Assembly (NCBI GenBank): GCA_963854835.1
Contig: OY978530.1
Location: forward strand, 27,480,137-27,544,136
Length of the DNA stretch: 64,000 bases
Reading direction: 5' to 3'
Source: Megamerina dolium
Lineage: Eukaryota; Arthropoda; Insecta; Diptera; Megamerinidae
Below are positions 34,394 through 45,690 of the stretch, in pieces. Below the pieces are notes generated by a model. That model saw only the letters and a list, made by a program, of their open reading frames with translations. It was not told the origin of the DNA and made no database searches. A program made the translations under genes and the position numbers. Each line of letters opens with the position of its first letter. The stretch's first letter is position 1.

Positions 34394-35956
34394 ACCCATT
34401 TCATTACTTTCAGATTACTCCTACCACTCACCAGTGGCGAATTCCGCATCCTCGATTATACAAATTCACGGCTAGCGACCTTCAATATAGGGTGGACAAA
34501 AATTCAAACCGGAACTTACAAAATTATACATACTATAGATATAGACGAATACCAAAGGACGTTGGACAAACTTAACACCACGATAAGATACAAAATTATT
34601 TCCAACAATCCTTTACTCCCCTTCCTTTGCAACGAAGTAACTCAAATACAAAATTTCTTGAATAGATTAAAACCTAAAGTTAATAAAAGATCAGTAAATG
34701 CCCTCGGAACTGCTTGGAAATGGCTGGCAGGAAGTCCAGACCACGAAGATTTTGAAATATTAGAAAATCATATAAATAACGTGTTAGAAAATAATAATAG
34801 ACAAGTAATAGTAAATAAGCTTTTAAGCGAAAGAATGAATAATATTACAGAAGTTTCAAATAAAATATTTGCACTATTAAAAGGTAAAGACAGTATCCAA
34901 CATGACATTGCTGTAGATATAAAATATAAATTGCAATTGATAAAAGATGAAATTATAAATATAAATTATGCAATACATTGGGCCAAAGTTGGCATAGTAA
35001 ACTCTTACATATTCTCTAATTTTGAAATGAATCTAATTAAAGAAGTTTTTGACAAAGATAATATTCCCTTTAATAATGTAGAAGAATCTTTTGAATTTGC
35101 TAATGCTAAAATAGCCTCTAATAATTCAATGATTTTGTATTTAATTTATATTCCAATAACTGATGAAAATTTATGCGAATCATTGTTAATCAAAGCATTA
35201 AAGAAAGGAAACAAATTATATAAAATACCATTTAAAGAAATATTGATATGTAAAAATCAAATTTTTGGAAAAAAAGACAATTGTGAAGAACATAATGAAA
35301 TAAAAATTTGTACAAAGAGAAATATTGTAGATATTAGTAACTCCTCCTGTATTCCGCACCTACTAAAAAGTCACCCGCCTAACTGCATCACGATAAATAA
35401 CCAACACATCCCTACGGTTGAAGAAAATCTCCCAGGCATCATACTTTTAAACCAATTCAACGGCACAGTTCACTTCGACCAAGAAGAAGTTAATTTGACC
35501 GGCTCATTTGCCATACAATACCACAACTCAACAATCACAATAGATAACCAAATGTTTTTGTCTAACGAAGTTACTGGCAGTAAGCCCCTTCCTGCAATTC
35601 TACAACCGAATGCTACGCTAACAGCTGAAGAAGAATTGCTAAGCTTAGAAATGATGAAGGAACTCCACCTGAAAAATATAAATTATATTGAAAATTTAAA
35701 AAACAAAGGCCTGACAGCATCAATAGCCAATTTTGGAATATCTGGCATCACCCTAATTCTAATGGCAATCTTGGCAGTCAAACTAGCATCAACAAGAAAA
35801 CCAAACCTAATCGGCAAATACGTCTCCAGTATTCATGACAACGCTCCATTGCAAGAAGTAGCAATTGAACAATTTGAGCAACCGCAACCATCACCGCGAG
35901 TGGACCAGACAATCTCTCATTATCCTGTTCAGACAAACGAGGACGTTCGTTTTTAA
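34394..35956 (+). CDS. Errantivirus env (baculovirus F-like fusion glycoprotein)
   Basis: The frame is open from the codon after a stop at 34391 to 35956. There is no suitable upstream ATG in it, and a consensus acceptor (pyrimidines then TTTCAG, ending 34413) suggests the start codon comes from the leader exon at 29231-29247. The ectodomain has a basic processing site (KPKVNKRS, about 34668-34690) followed by a fusion-peptide-like NALGTAWKWLAGSP. There are conserved Cys residues, several N-x-S/T sites, one C-terminal transmembrane segment (about 35735-35795) and a short cytoplasmic tail rich in Gln/Pro. No interruption was seen in env, unlike gag and pol. F-like Env proteins mediate membrane fusion in this insect virus group. 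Confidence 0.88.
   Translation, partial: THFITFRLLLPLTSGEFRILDYTNSRLATFNIGWTKIQTGTYKIIHTIDIDEYQRTLDKLNTTIRYKIISNNPLLPFLCNEVTQIQNFLNRLKPKVNKRSVNALGTAWKWLAGSPDHEDFEILENHINNVLENNNRQVIVNKLLSERMNNITEVSNKIFALLKGKDSIQHDIAVDIKYKLQLIKDEIININYAIHWAKVGIVNSYIFSNFEMNLIKEVFDKDNIPFNNVEESFEFANAKIASNNSMILYLIYIPITDENLCESLLIKALKKGNKLYKIPFKEILICKNQIFGKKDNCEEHNEIKICTKRNIVDISNSSCIPHLLKSHPPNCITINNQHIPTVEENLPGIILLNQFNGTVHFDQEEVNLTGSFAIQYHNSTITIDNQMFLSNEVTGSKPLPAILQPNATLTAEEELLSLEMMKELHLKNINYIENLKNKGLTASIANFGISGITLILMAILAVKLASTRKPNLIGKYVSSIHDNAPLQEVAIEQFEQPQPSPRVDQTISHYPVQTNEDVRF
34400..34413 (+). promoter_or_regulatory. 3' splice site for env message
   Basis: TTCATTACTTTCAG: a pyrimidine-rich tract ending in CAG, at the start of the env frame. 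The phase matches the donor at 29248, giving a continuous frame. Confidence 0.65.
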
Positions 35957-35965
35957 AGGCGGAGG
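35955..35965 (+). promoter_or_regulatory. Polypurine tract of errantivirus
   Basis: AAAGGCGGAGG lies immediately upstream of the 3' LTR, the expected primer site for plus-strand DNA synthesis. It overlaps the env stop. Confidence 0.8.
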
Positions 35966-36268
35966 AGTTAACACGCGCAAAATTATTTCTTCTTTATTTT
36001 TCTTTATTTTTACTAATAATGTAAAATTGCCAATTTGGCAAATAAATAAGTAGACAGTAGGTAAGCGATTCTTAGTATAGTAATTCCCGTTAATCGCCAA
36101 TTGGTGCAATCAATTAAGCAATGTGCCGGAAATGCAAGGCAAGCATTAATAGGTTTAGAGTTAATAAAATTGTTAATAATAAGTCAGTCTTAAGTTTGTA
36201 ATTGAATAAAGAGGAGCTAAATGCTCCGAGTTTTTTAAAAACCAATTTAAATATTTAATTTAAAAACT
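35966..36268 (+). repeat. 3' LTR of errantivirus
   Basis: It is the same 303 bp as 28636-28938. It is followed by the TACA duplication (36269-36272), then RTE sequence resumes with TGCGCACGGTGGACAC. Confidence 0.95.
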
Positions 36269-36272
36269 TACA

Positions 36273-38261
36273 TGCGCACGGTGGACACATATATCCCACT
36301 CCATGACTACTGCTGCCGAGGAGGTGTGGTATGATCAGGAGTGTCGCGACGCTACCGCAGAGAAAGATGCCGCCTACAGAAGAACCCTGCGTGCAGGTGC
36401 AACACGAGCTGTTAAGGAGCGGTGCAGAGAGAAAAGGAGTGCAGAGAGACGTCTTTTCAGGCGCAAGAAGAGGGAGTTGGAAAGACGCGAGTGTGAGGAG
36501 ATAGAGATGTGTACCGACAAGAATGAGACTCGAAAATTCTTCGAAAAGATCAAGCGCCTGAGTGGAGCTTAAAATCCCGGAGCCTCTTCTTGTAGTGATG
36601 GAAGTGGGAATCTGGTTACAGATGTCCAGAGTGTACTGAGCCTATGGAGGGAACACTTCTCCACGTTACTGAATGGCGATGCTACGAACAATTCCGCCAG
36701 TGGAGGAGATTGCCCGATAACCCCAATTACAGATGATGGTGTTGATGTTCCACCACCCGACTATGACGAGGTTGAAACGGCCATTTTAAGGCTGAAGAAC
36801 AACAAAGCTGCAGGTGCTGATGGCCTGCCTGCCGAGTTGTTTAAGACCGGAGGCGATGAGCTGCTCACCCGCATGCACCAGCTCATAAGCAGAATATGGT
36901 CGGATGAAAGCATGCCTGATGATTGAAGGCCCAGTGTTCTCTGTCCTGTACATAAAAAAGGAGACCCCACAATTTGCGCCAACTACCGTGGAACAAGTCT
37001 CCTGAGCGTCGCATACAAGGCTCTATCGAGCGTACTGTGTGAAAGGTTGAAGCCTATGATCAGCAATCTGATTGGACCGTATCAGCGTGGTTTCGACCAG
37101 ATTTTTACACTGCGCCAAATCCTGGAGAAGACCCAAGAAAAACAGATGGACACACACCACCTATTTGTTGATTATAAAGCCGCTTTCGACAGTCCGGTAA
37201 GGGATTACCTCTACGCAACAATGTCTGAGTTCGGTATTCCTGCAAAGCTCATTCGACTTTGTAGAATGACACTGCATAACTCCTGTTGTGCAGTGAAAAT
37301 GGGGAAGGACCTCTCCGCACCGTTTAGTACCGAACGGGTTTTCAGACAAGGTGATTCGTTATCGTGCGACTTCTTCAATCTTATTATGGAGAAAATAATA
37401 CGAGCTGCTGATCTACGACATAATGGCACTATCTTCTACAAAATTATCATGCTGTTAGCGTATGCCGACGATATTGACATAATGGCATGAACACGCGAAC
37501 AGTCAGTGCAGCATTCTCAGAGTTGGAAAGAGAGTTGCGTCGGATGGGTCTTAAGGTGAACGAGGGCAAGACGAAGTATCTAGTGTCAACAAACAAAGAG
37601 TCCCGGCGTCTTGGACAGCACGTCACTGTCGGCAACTACGCTTTTGAAGTAGTAAGGGACTTTGTCTATCTTGTAACCAGCATTAACAGCAGTAATGCCG
37701 TCAGCTTGGAGATCATGCGTAGGATAACTCTTGCTAACAGGTGTTACTTTGGGCTGAGTAAGCAATTGAGAAGTCGAGCCCTCTCTCGAAGAACGAAAAC
37801 CATACTCTACAAGTCTCTCATCATGCTTGTCCTTACATATGGCGCAGAAACCTGGACAATTTCCACCTCGGGTGAGTGAATGCTTGTAGTTTTCCAGAGA
37901 AAAGTCCTACGCAGGATCTTTGGACCTATTTGCGTTGGTGGCGAGTACCGAATAAGGTACAACCATGAGCTGTACGAGCTGTATGCCGATATTGACATAG
38001 CAAAGTGTATCAAAATCTAGCGGCTGCGCTGGCTGGAAGAACACGCTCCAGCTAAGAAGGTGTTATATTCGGAATCCGCTGGTGTACGACGCAGAAGAGG
38101 AAGACCAAACCTCCGGTGGAAGGACCAAGCACTGGAGAACCTGACGGCGCTTGGAATTTCTAACTGGCGCCAGCTAGCAAAGAACAGAGATGGCTGGCGA
38201 AGCATGTTATTTTCGGCCTAAATCGATATTCGGTTGTTATGGCCACATAAGTAAGTAAGTA
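36273..38261 (+). pseudogene. RTE-like LINE copy 3, 3' part (RT and C-terminal domain)
   Basis: The linker between endonuclease and RT (36303-36572) is highly charged (Arg/Glu-rich). RT blocks follow: NNKAAGADGLPAEL (36796-36840), NYRGTSLLS (36980), the HHLFVDYKAAFDS block (about 37155-37190), RQGDSLSCDFFNLIME (37344-37390) and LAYADDIDIMA (37455-37490), the catalytic box. The C-terminal part includes YKSLIMLVLTYGAETW and GRPNLRWKDQ-like sequence, ending ATGGCCACATAAGTAAGTAAGTAA at 38261. There are stops at 36926, 37490 and later, so it is inactive. Confidence 0.88.
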
Positions 38262-38272
38262 ACACCCCATAT

Positions 38273-38886
38273 ATAAAATTCGATATTTATTGCATCGCAA
38301 AATCACAATCGAAGAACCCCATAAGAGAACTGGACCTCCTCAGTGCAGCAACTGCCAAGAATATGGACATACTAAGACATAATGTACCCTGCCAGCTGTT
38401 TGTGTGATTTGTGGAGATCTCCATAAATCAAACATATGCCCAAAGTCTAAAGGCGATGCTAGCATTAAAAAATTCAGCAATTGTGGAGGTAATCACACCG
38501 CAAATTATAGAGGTGGCCCAGTATATACAATCCTAAATCTAAATTTCTCCGCTAGCAATCAACCTCTAAAACCAGTTGAGCAAACTCAGATAGCCAACTC
38601 AAGTAAGAGACAAAATATTGATGCAACACAATTCTTCTCTGCAACCCCAAACAAGAATCAAACCAATTCATACGCTAGCGTGTTAAAACAAAACCCACAC
38701 CAACAAAGCAATGTAAATAATGAGCAGAAACACTCACTGCCCACCCAACAGCCAAGTACCCTTGAACATTTGCTTCAAACATTAATTCAGAATATGAACC
38801 AATTCATGAACTCAATGCAAACAATTATGCAAGAAATGATGAAAAATCAATCGATGTTACTCCAAACATTGCTATCCAGACCATGA
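38273..38886 (+). pseudogene. Jockey-like LINE ORF1, 3' part with zinc knuckles
   Basis: It resumes the Jockey ORF1 broken at 27331. From about 38335 the frames give CSNCQEYGHT, CVICGDLHKSNIC and CGGNHTANYRG knuckles, with one frame change, followed by a Gln/Asn/Met-rich tail (LLQTLIQNMNQFMNSMQ) ending at TGA 38884. ORF2 begins within a few bases (ATG 38884), the usual Jockey overlap. Confidence 0.85.
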
Positions 38887-41375
38887 GTTGTCTCAAGATA
38901 TGCCACTGGAACGCCAACGGCATAAGCCAGCACCCAGTTTGGAGCTAATTCAATTCCTTGAATCCAGCCAGATCGACATAATGATGAAATCTCAGAACCA
39001 TTTCACTGACAAAAATTGCTACCAAATACCATATTACAAACAGAACACCACAAATCATCCGCATGGTAAGGCACGCGGAGGAACTGCCATATTGTTAAAA
39101 AGCATGATGTTTTACATCATGTTCTCGAAGATTTCAGTAGAATCTACTTGCAAGCAACATCTATATGTCTGGAAGAGTACATCTCTAAGCTAGTAATATC
39201 TGCGATATACTGTCCCACAAGATACAGTATTTCCGAACAGCAGTATAAAGAATTTTTCTCAACTCTTGGTAGCAAATTGTTGGTTGCTGGCGATTTCAAC
39301 GCCAAACACACTCACTGGGGCTCACTGGGGCTTAATAACTCCAAAAGGCAGAAGACTATGTTCAATCATCACTAACCACGGCTACGATGTTATTTCAAAT
39401 GGTCAACCGACATATTGGCCGACGGACAAGAAGAAGATACCCGATCTCATAGACTTTGGAGTCGCCAAAGGTTTGCAGATGGAAAATATCTCCACAGAGT
39501 GTAATTATGATCTATCATCTGACCACTCACCCACGGTAATATCTATAAAATCACCAAGCCCCCAAGGCAATCGCGTTAGAAAGAAAATAGACTGGTTGAA
39601 ATTTAAGAAATATATAAATTCCCATCTTCCTCTGAGTACTGTATTAAGAAATGGACACGATGTAGACTCAGCACTCGAAAAATTCAACCAGCTGCTCTCA
39701 TAAGCTCTCAGCTCAGCCACCTGCACAAAGGTATGCAAGCAATCAAACTATAGCCCATACACACCAGCCGATATTGAATTGCTAGTAAGACAGATAAGAA
39801 GACTCCGAAGGCAATGGAAGGAATTCAGATCAATCTGAAAACACAGCTACAGCACTGCACTCGAAAGTTAACGCAAGCCTTAAAAAATAAAAACAGCAAA
39901 GAGTTAGAAGAACACATAGCGAAATTAACACCTGGTGAAGCGTCAGACTACTCTTTGTGGAAATCAGCAAAAAACTCAAATCGGCCAATTCTCACTGATT
40001 CCCCCATCCGTTTGAGTGACGGTAATTGGGCTAGAAGCAACTGTGAGAAGGGTTTGGCTTTTGCAAACCACCTAAAAAGTGTGTTTACACCCAATCCACC
40101 CTCTTTACAGTCCTCATTACCAAAATTAACTTCTCAACCTTGCTCAATAATGCTCAAAATTAAAAAAAAGGACATATTTAAAGCAATTTATAAAGATTTA
40201 AACCCAAAAAAAATCACCTGGTCCAGATAAAATTACCGGTAAAATGATAAAAGAGCTACCTCCGGCTTCAGTAATTCATCTCATGCACATTTTCAATGCT
40301 ATCCTTCGTATTAAATACTATCTCGAATGCTGGAAAACTTCAAAAATTATTATGATAGCAAAACCAGGAAAATACCCTACAAAAGTTGCATCGTACAGAC
40401 CTTTCAGCCTCCTTCCTCTACTCTCTAAAGTATTCGAAAAGCTACTTGTCATGAATATAACTCCATTTATTAATCTCAACCAACTGATTCCTCAACATCA
40501 GTTTGGATTTAGAAAACAGCACGGCACAATAGAACAAGTCCACCGCATTGTAACTCTGATATGGAACACTTTTGAAGAAAAAAAGTATTGCTCAGCTGTC
40601 TTTCTTGATATCACTCAAGCTTTCGATAAAGTATGGCACGAAGGCCTTATTTACAAACTCAAACTATTACTGCCTGCAAATGTCTCCTCATTGCTTAGTA
40701 GCTACCTCACGAAAAGACAATTTCTCGTACATTACAATGATTACACAACAAATCCATTGGATATTCGACAGGAGGCTGACCTGGAAATACAAAGTGCTAT
40801 TGTTAGCATTTGTTACATTGCTTAGTAGCTACCTCACGAAAAGACAATTTCTCGTACATCACAATGATTACACATCAAATCCATTGGATATTCGACAGGA
40901 GGCTGACCTGGAAATACAAAGTGCTATTGTATAAAGCAATCCTGGAGCCAATCTGGACTTATGGTATTCAGTTTTGGGGCACCGCATCTCCCTCAAATAT
41001 CGAAAAATTGCAGGGAATACAATCCAAGTATCTGCGAATTATTATAAACGCGCCTTGGTATATGAGGAACGTTAACATCCATCGAGATGTACCCACAATT
41101 TCTGAGGAAGTTGCAATATCCTGTAGAAGCTACATTCAAAAATTACACAATCATCCGAATCCCCTTGCTAGGCAATTGTTGCTGAGCATGGGGCATCGTC
41201 GATTAAAAAGAAAAGAAACACTGAATATGCTGTGAAATTGCTATACCTCGCGACTCAACAAATTGTGATGGAAGGTAGGGAATATCACATAATTTTAGTT
41301 AGTTTGTAAGATTTGAATACTTATTGTTAGTTTCTAAGTATTTTAGAAAGATTCAATAAAAAAATATTTAACAAA
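38884..41375 (+). pseudogene. Jockey-like LINE ORF2 (endonuclease-RT) and 3' end
   Basis: Endonuclease: the opening region (CHWNANGISQ, out of frame with the next part), then AIYCPTRYSISEQQYKEFF, LVAGDFNAKHTHWGS and a final SDHSPTVI. RT: SYRPFSLLPLLSKVFEKLL (40390), HQFGFRKQHGTIEQVHRI (40497) and FLDITQAFDKVWHEGL (40600). The RT palm with the expected FADD box is missing, replaced by a 127-bp tandem duplication (40692-40944). The C-terminus (IWTYGIQFWGTAS, INAPWYMRN) ends at 41233 and is followed by the family 3' UTR and an A-rich tail. Multiple stops and frameshifts. Confidence 0.87.
40692..40944 (+). repeat. 127-bp tandem duplication in the Jockey ORF2
   Basis: TTGCTTAGTAGCTACCTCACG starts at about 40691 and again at 40818, and the following 110 bases are repeated with only a few changes (for example ACATTACAATG against ACATCACAATG). 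The duplication occupies the place where the polymerase active-site region should be. Confidence 0.9.
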
Positions 41376-43690
41376 ATAAAAATGTTGCGCCGGAAAGACG
41401 CAATAGAATCCCACCTGGGAACGTTAATTTTTCGTTAAGTGAATTTCCCACATCGACAAAAACAAAATTTTTATATGTATCCGATGTGTACCGTCCTCCT
41501 AGATTTGCTGTGTCAACGGAACAATTCCAGAAGTATTTTGAGAGCTTAGGTACGAAATTGCCATCGGCAGGAGATTTTAACGTCAAACACGCCTTCTGGG
41601 GTTCCAGGTTAATTTCGCTTAAAGGCCGTCAACTATATGCTGCGGTTGCTAATGGACTATACGTTATTTCATCTGGACACCCTGTTTATTGGCCATCTGA
41701 CTCCCGTACAATTCCAGATCTTATAGACTTTGCGGTTATGATGGAACTAAACAGAGACGACATATCAGCCAAATCCTGCACCGACTTTTCATGTGACCAC
41801 TCCCCTGTGATTCTAACACTAAAATGACTTAATGCAATTTAATAGCAAGGGATGTTAAAAGTTATATTGAATGTCTCCGCTTTTGTAAAGAAGTAGATAA
41901 CGAACTGCAACAGATTTGCGAAATTAGCTCGCACTGAGAAACAGATGATGCTGTTGAAATACTTAGTTCAACAATAAAGACTGCTGTAATCCCCAAAGTA
42001 ATCAAGCGCAATATTAAATTTCACTCAACTATAGAAAATTTGGTTGCAACTAAACGCAAGGCACGTCGCGAATGGCAAAAACATCGATCACCTAATTCTA
42101 ACATAATTTCAAAATAGGGTCAAATGCTCTGAAGGATGCCCTCAACTAGGAAAAGAACTGTGAAGTTCAATCCCATTTGAAAAACTTGGGGCGATCTAAA
42201 GAAAATAATTACACTTTGTGGAGAGCAGCAAAAAAAATCAAAACTCCAAAACAACTCGAACCAATGATTCGTAAACACGATGGATCTTGGGCTCGTAGCG
42301 ACGAAGAAAAGAGAACTGTAATAGCTCATCACTTGAAGAATGTTTTTCTACCAAATCCTCAGGTTATTGGTTTTCGCCCAGATGTTAATATCTCAATGGT
42401 TGTACATGATCCTCCTAAGATAACTCTTAGCGATTTCGTTCGCTAGTTGCTCTTTCCAAAGTAAACCCAAAGAAAACTCCTGGTCATGATCAAGTCACTG
42501 GAAAAATGATAAAAACTCTACCTGGCAGTGCGGTATTTCTTATTTTAAACATTTTTAACAGCATATGGAAGTATCGTTGATTAAAATGATTCCAAAGCCA
42601 GGGAAGGACCTACAATTGCATCTTCGTACAGGCCAATAAGTATCTTGTGTAAACTTTGCAAAATTTTTTAGAAACTATTGCTTGAAAAAATCTCACTTTA
42701 TGTCTCACAGCCTAGCATAATTCCAAGCCACCAATTTGGATTTCGAAAAAAGCATGGAACGGTGAAACAAGTTCACAGAATCATTAAAGCGATTTATGAG
42801 GCATTCGAGACTAAAAAATATTGCGATGCAATATTCCTAGATATTGCACAAGCTTTCGACAAGGTTTGGCATGAAGGCCTAATATATAAAATAATGCGCT
42901 CGCTGCGTAAAAACGTTCATAAGCACCTCAAATCCTACCTAACTGCACGTAAATTTCAAATCAAATATAATATATTTATCTCAGAGAAATTTGAGATAAA
43001 TGCAGGCGTTCCGCAGGGTAGTGTACTTGGCCCGTTCCTATATTTAATTTATACTGCAGATCTACCGTTATTGCAAAACAACTTAGTTACAACGTTCGCC
43101 GACGGCACGGCAATTCTAAATATTCACAGAGATTACCAAGCAGCATCCCATAACTTGTCAAAGAACCTCAAACTTCTGGAAGAATGGCTGGCAAACTGGC
43201 GAATAAAAGTAAATGAGACCACGTGTGTCCAGGTCACATTCTCACTTAGAAAAGAAACGTGTCCAGCAATAAAGCTAAACAATATAATGATTCCCCAAGC
43301 AAATGATGTAAAATTCCTGGGAATGCATCCAGATGGAAGGCTAACTTGGAAAACCCATATAGATAACAAAAAAACGCAAATTAAACTAAAAATGCAACAA
43401 CTGCTCTGGGTATTAAGCAAAAAATCAAAGTTAAGTTTAGATAATAAACTTTTATTGTACACATCGATTATTAGATTGATCTGGACATACGAAATAGAAA
43501 TATGGATCTCCGCTTGTTCTTCGAGTATTGAAAAGATTCAAAGGGATCAAAATAAAATAATTTGTGCACCTTGGTATATTAAAAATATAAATTTGTACAA
43601 TGACCTAAACATGGCTACAGTTATGAAACCATGCGTGCTTATATACCGAAATACATTAAATACATTAATCTAATTTTTCGTCAATTCGTC
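41376..43690 (+). pseudogene. 5'-truncated Jockey-like LINE, next copy (ORF2)
   Basis: This starts in the endonuclease (VYRPPRFAVSTEQFQKYFE, SAGDFNVKHAFWGS, CDHSPVIL; 41486-41827). It then shifts frame repeatedly to 42450. The RT is open in 42678-43673: HQFGFRKKHGTVKQVHRI, FLDIAQAFDKVWHEGL, INAGVPQGSVLGPFLYLIYTADLP, then TTFADGTAIL where the catalytic FADD reads FADG. The C-terminus shows KTHIDNKKTQIKLKMQQL and ICAPWYIKN. It follows directly after the previous copy's tail. Confidence 0.87.
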
Positions 43691-44362
43691 CTTAATAGAT
43701 TAATATATCCTCGTTCATTTAAGGAGAACATGAAACATTTTCAAATTCATTGTGACGAATCTCAGCAAAATCTTAGACTATATATTATGCTCACAATACT
43801 TCGAGAACGAATTTTCAATCCAGGTTCTAAAGCAACAATAAAGCTATAAACTGATCGCTACATTTGGCCTTCTAAATAAAAAGATTTCAGACGTTGGGTA
43901 AGATCATGTGAAGCTTGCCAAAAGTTAAAAGTATTATGATACACGAAGGCCTCTACTGGCTCATTTCCATTTTCTTCAAGACGTTTTTCTCAGAAGGCAA
44001 GCGTTATATTTTGATATGTATGGATTGTGTTTCTCGTTGACCTGAAGCTTTTACAGTGGAAGTTTGCTCATTCTAGCACAGTTTGTTCGATATTTTCCAA
44101 TAACTGGGTACCGCGACTCGAATGGGGTAGGCAATTCACTTCAACATTCCTCAAAGAATTGGTCAAATGGAATGGTAAAACGATATCATCGTTTTACCAT
44201 TAATTTTACTTGGAATTAGAGCTATAATAAAAGATTAAATAAATTTTTCACCAAGTGAAATAGTCTATGATAAAGTTCTGAACCTACCTGGACAATTTTT
44301 CCTTACTTCACAGCCAACTGACAGTGTAACTGAGTTTCTTTGTATTCTTCAAGAAGTAATTT
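43691..44362 (+). pseudogene. Ty3/gypsy integrase remnant
   Basis: The plus strand, with several breaks, shows WPS...DFRRWVRSCEACQKLKV (zinc-finger end), a WPEAF-like block, EWGRQFTSTFLKELVKW (second catalytic Asp region, altered) and SPSEIVYDKVLNLPGQFF. This is the order of a retroviral-type integrase from zinc finger to C-terminus. It could be the missing 3' part of the lineage seen at 23390-25080, but no LTR is visible to confirm it. Confidence 0.7.
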
Positions 44363-44445
44363 CTAACCAAAAACTAATGCCTGCGAGTAATCATTCAAAA
44401 AATCAGACATATAGTTGCATGAATATTCAGTTTCGCAACCGAAAG

Positions 44446-44722
44446 ATCGAGAAGATTTTTCTTTCGAAGAGCGCCCACCTGTCTGAAAGCAATTTGCAAT
44501 TCTTCCTGCAGTAACAATTTGCCATGGAAAAGCTTCCACAAGAATTTGCAGCTCAGAAAAATAAGTGTTACAAAAGTTCTGCCGTTCGGAACCGGCTAAA
44601 ATAGATGGGTCCCTTCTAATACTATCAAAAATTTTACACGCATAACAGTACTGGAAGAGAAGCTCTGTCAAAGATCCCTTCGGGGATTACAAGTGCTACA
44701 TATTCATATATATTTTTTTTTT
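44446..44722 (+). repeat. tRNA-derived SINE, copy lacking its tRNA head
   Basis: It matches the body and tail of the SINE at 46001-46359 (AAGATTTTTCTTTCG to the T-run ending about 44722). The tRNA-like promoter is missing, so it is 5' truncated. Confidence 0.8.
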
Positions 44723-44727
44723 AATAT

Positions 44728-45690
44728 TGGGTGTATAACTAAAAAAGTTCATTATTTTTGCTGGAAATACGCGATTATATCGATGACAAAATTAATTATT
44801 CAATGTATTGTTCATCGTTAGCTACGGCTTTTTCGCATCTTTTTGGTAATTTATGGAATTCGTCCCAAAAGAACTGCTAATTTTTAAAGACCAAAAATAA
44901 ATCAAGCCAATTTCGGATACCCTGTACTGAAGTGAAGCATATTCCAGTAAGGATAGTCTGCATCGATAAAAACAAATGGTAGTTAGATGGAATAAGATCT
45001 TGGCTATAATGCGTTTGAGGTAAAATTTCCCATCCACTATTTTCCAAATCGTTTTTAACGGATTGAGCAACATTTGGCCGAGAGTTGTCATGATGGAAAA
45101 TTATGGACTAGTGTCTGGCCACATATTTCGGGCATTTTTCTGCCAATGCCCACTTCAAGTGATTCAATTGTGTTCAATAGAGGTTTCATGTGATCGCTAC
45201 ACCTAATTCCAGAAGTTCATAATACAACATTTCCTTCTGGTCCGACAGAGCAATACTTTGGGGCCATGGATATTTGGCTTTGCGTTGATGCTGATTGGTG
45301 TTCCGGGTTATCATAATAGATCCATTTATCATCACCAGTAATCAAACTATGCAAAAATGACTTAGCGGCAAGTAAAATCGCCACTAAACGTCTCTTGGCT
45401 TCAATTCGTACGGCACCAAATTTCCTTGCATCCGGATGAATAATAGTGGTTTCAATCAAATGGAAATGGCTTATTGTGTTATTCGCAATGATTCCGCAAG
45501 GTCTTCTTGCATTTAACACGAATCTTGATTTCTAGGCTGCCCTGGGCGTTCTTTGTCTTTCGCGCCAAAATTACCACCTTGCATCGCGTGAACCACTTCT
45601 GACACACTAATCTCTGGTGCATATTTAAAATAAGCTTCCATGAGCAATTTATGATTTTCTGGTGCTTTTTTTATTATTAAAGAACAAAAG
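44728..45690 (-). pseudogene. mariner transposase relic
   Basis: On the minus strand, broken frames give ISVSEVVHAMQGGNFGAKDKERPGQP (N-terminal HTH region), FLHSLITGDDKWIYYDNPEHQ (first catalytic Asp region), then VHNFPS... where the second Asp box should be (degenerate), and the C-terminal helix WKIVDGKFYL. This is a full-length mariner in outline, with many stops. A possible terminal repeat (GGGTGTATAACTAAAAAAGTTC) is near 44730. Confidence 0.75.

Larger units (their letters stand above)
28636..36268 (+). mobile_element. Errantivirus (gypsy-type endogenous retrovirus of insects), complete LTR to LTR
   Basis: This 7.6-kb element has two 303-bp LTRs that I read as identical, a Lys-tRNA-type PBS, gag, pol and env in the normal order, and a polypurine tract. 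LTR identity implies a recent insertion, and this is the youngest layer of the nest. Despite that, gag has a premature stop (30863) and pol a frameshift (about 31930), so this copy cannot make Gag and Pol normally unless those are assembly errors. Errantiviruses are insect retroelements of the Ty3/gypsy group that acquired a baculovirus F-like env. Confidence 0.97.
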
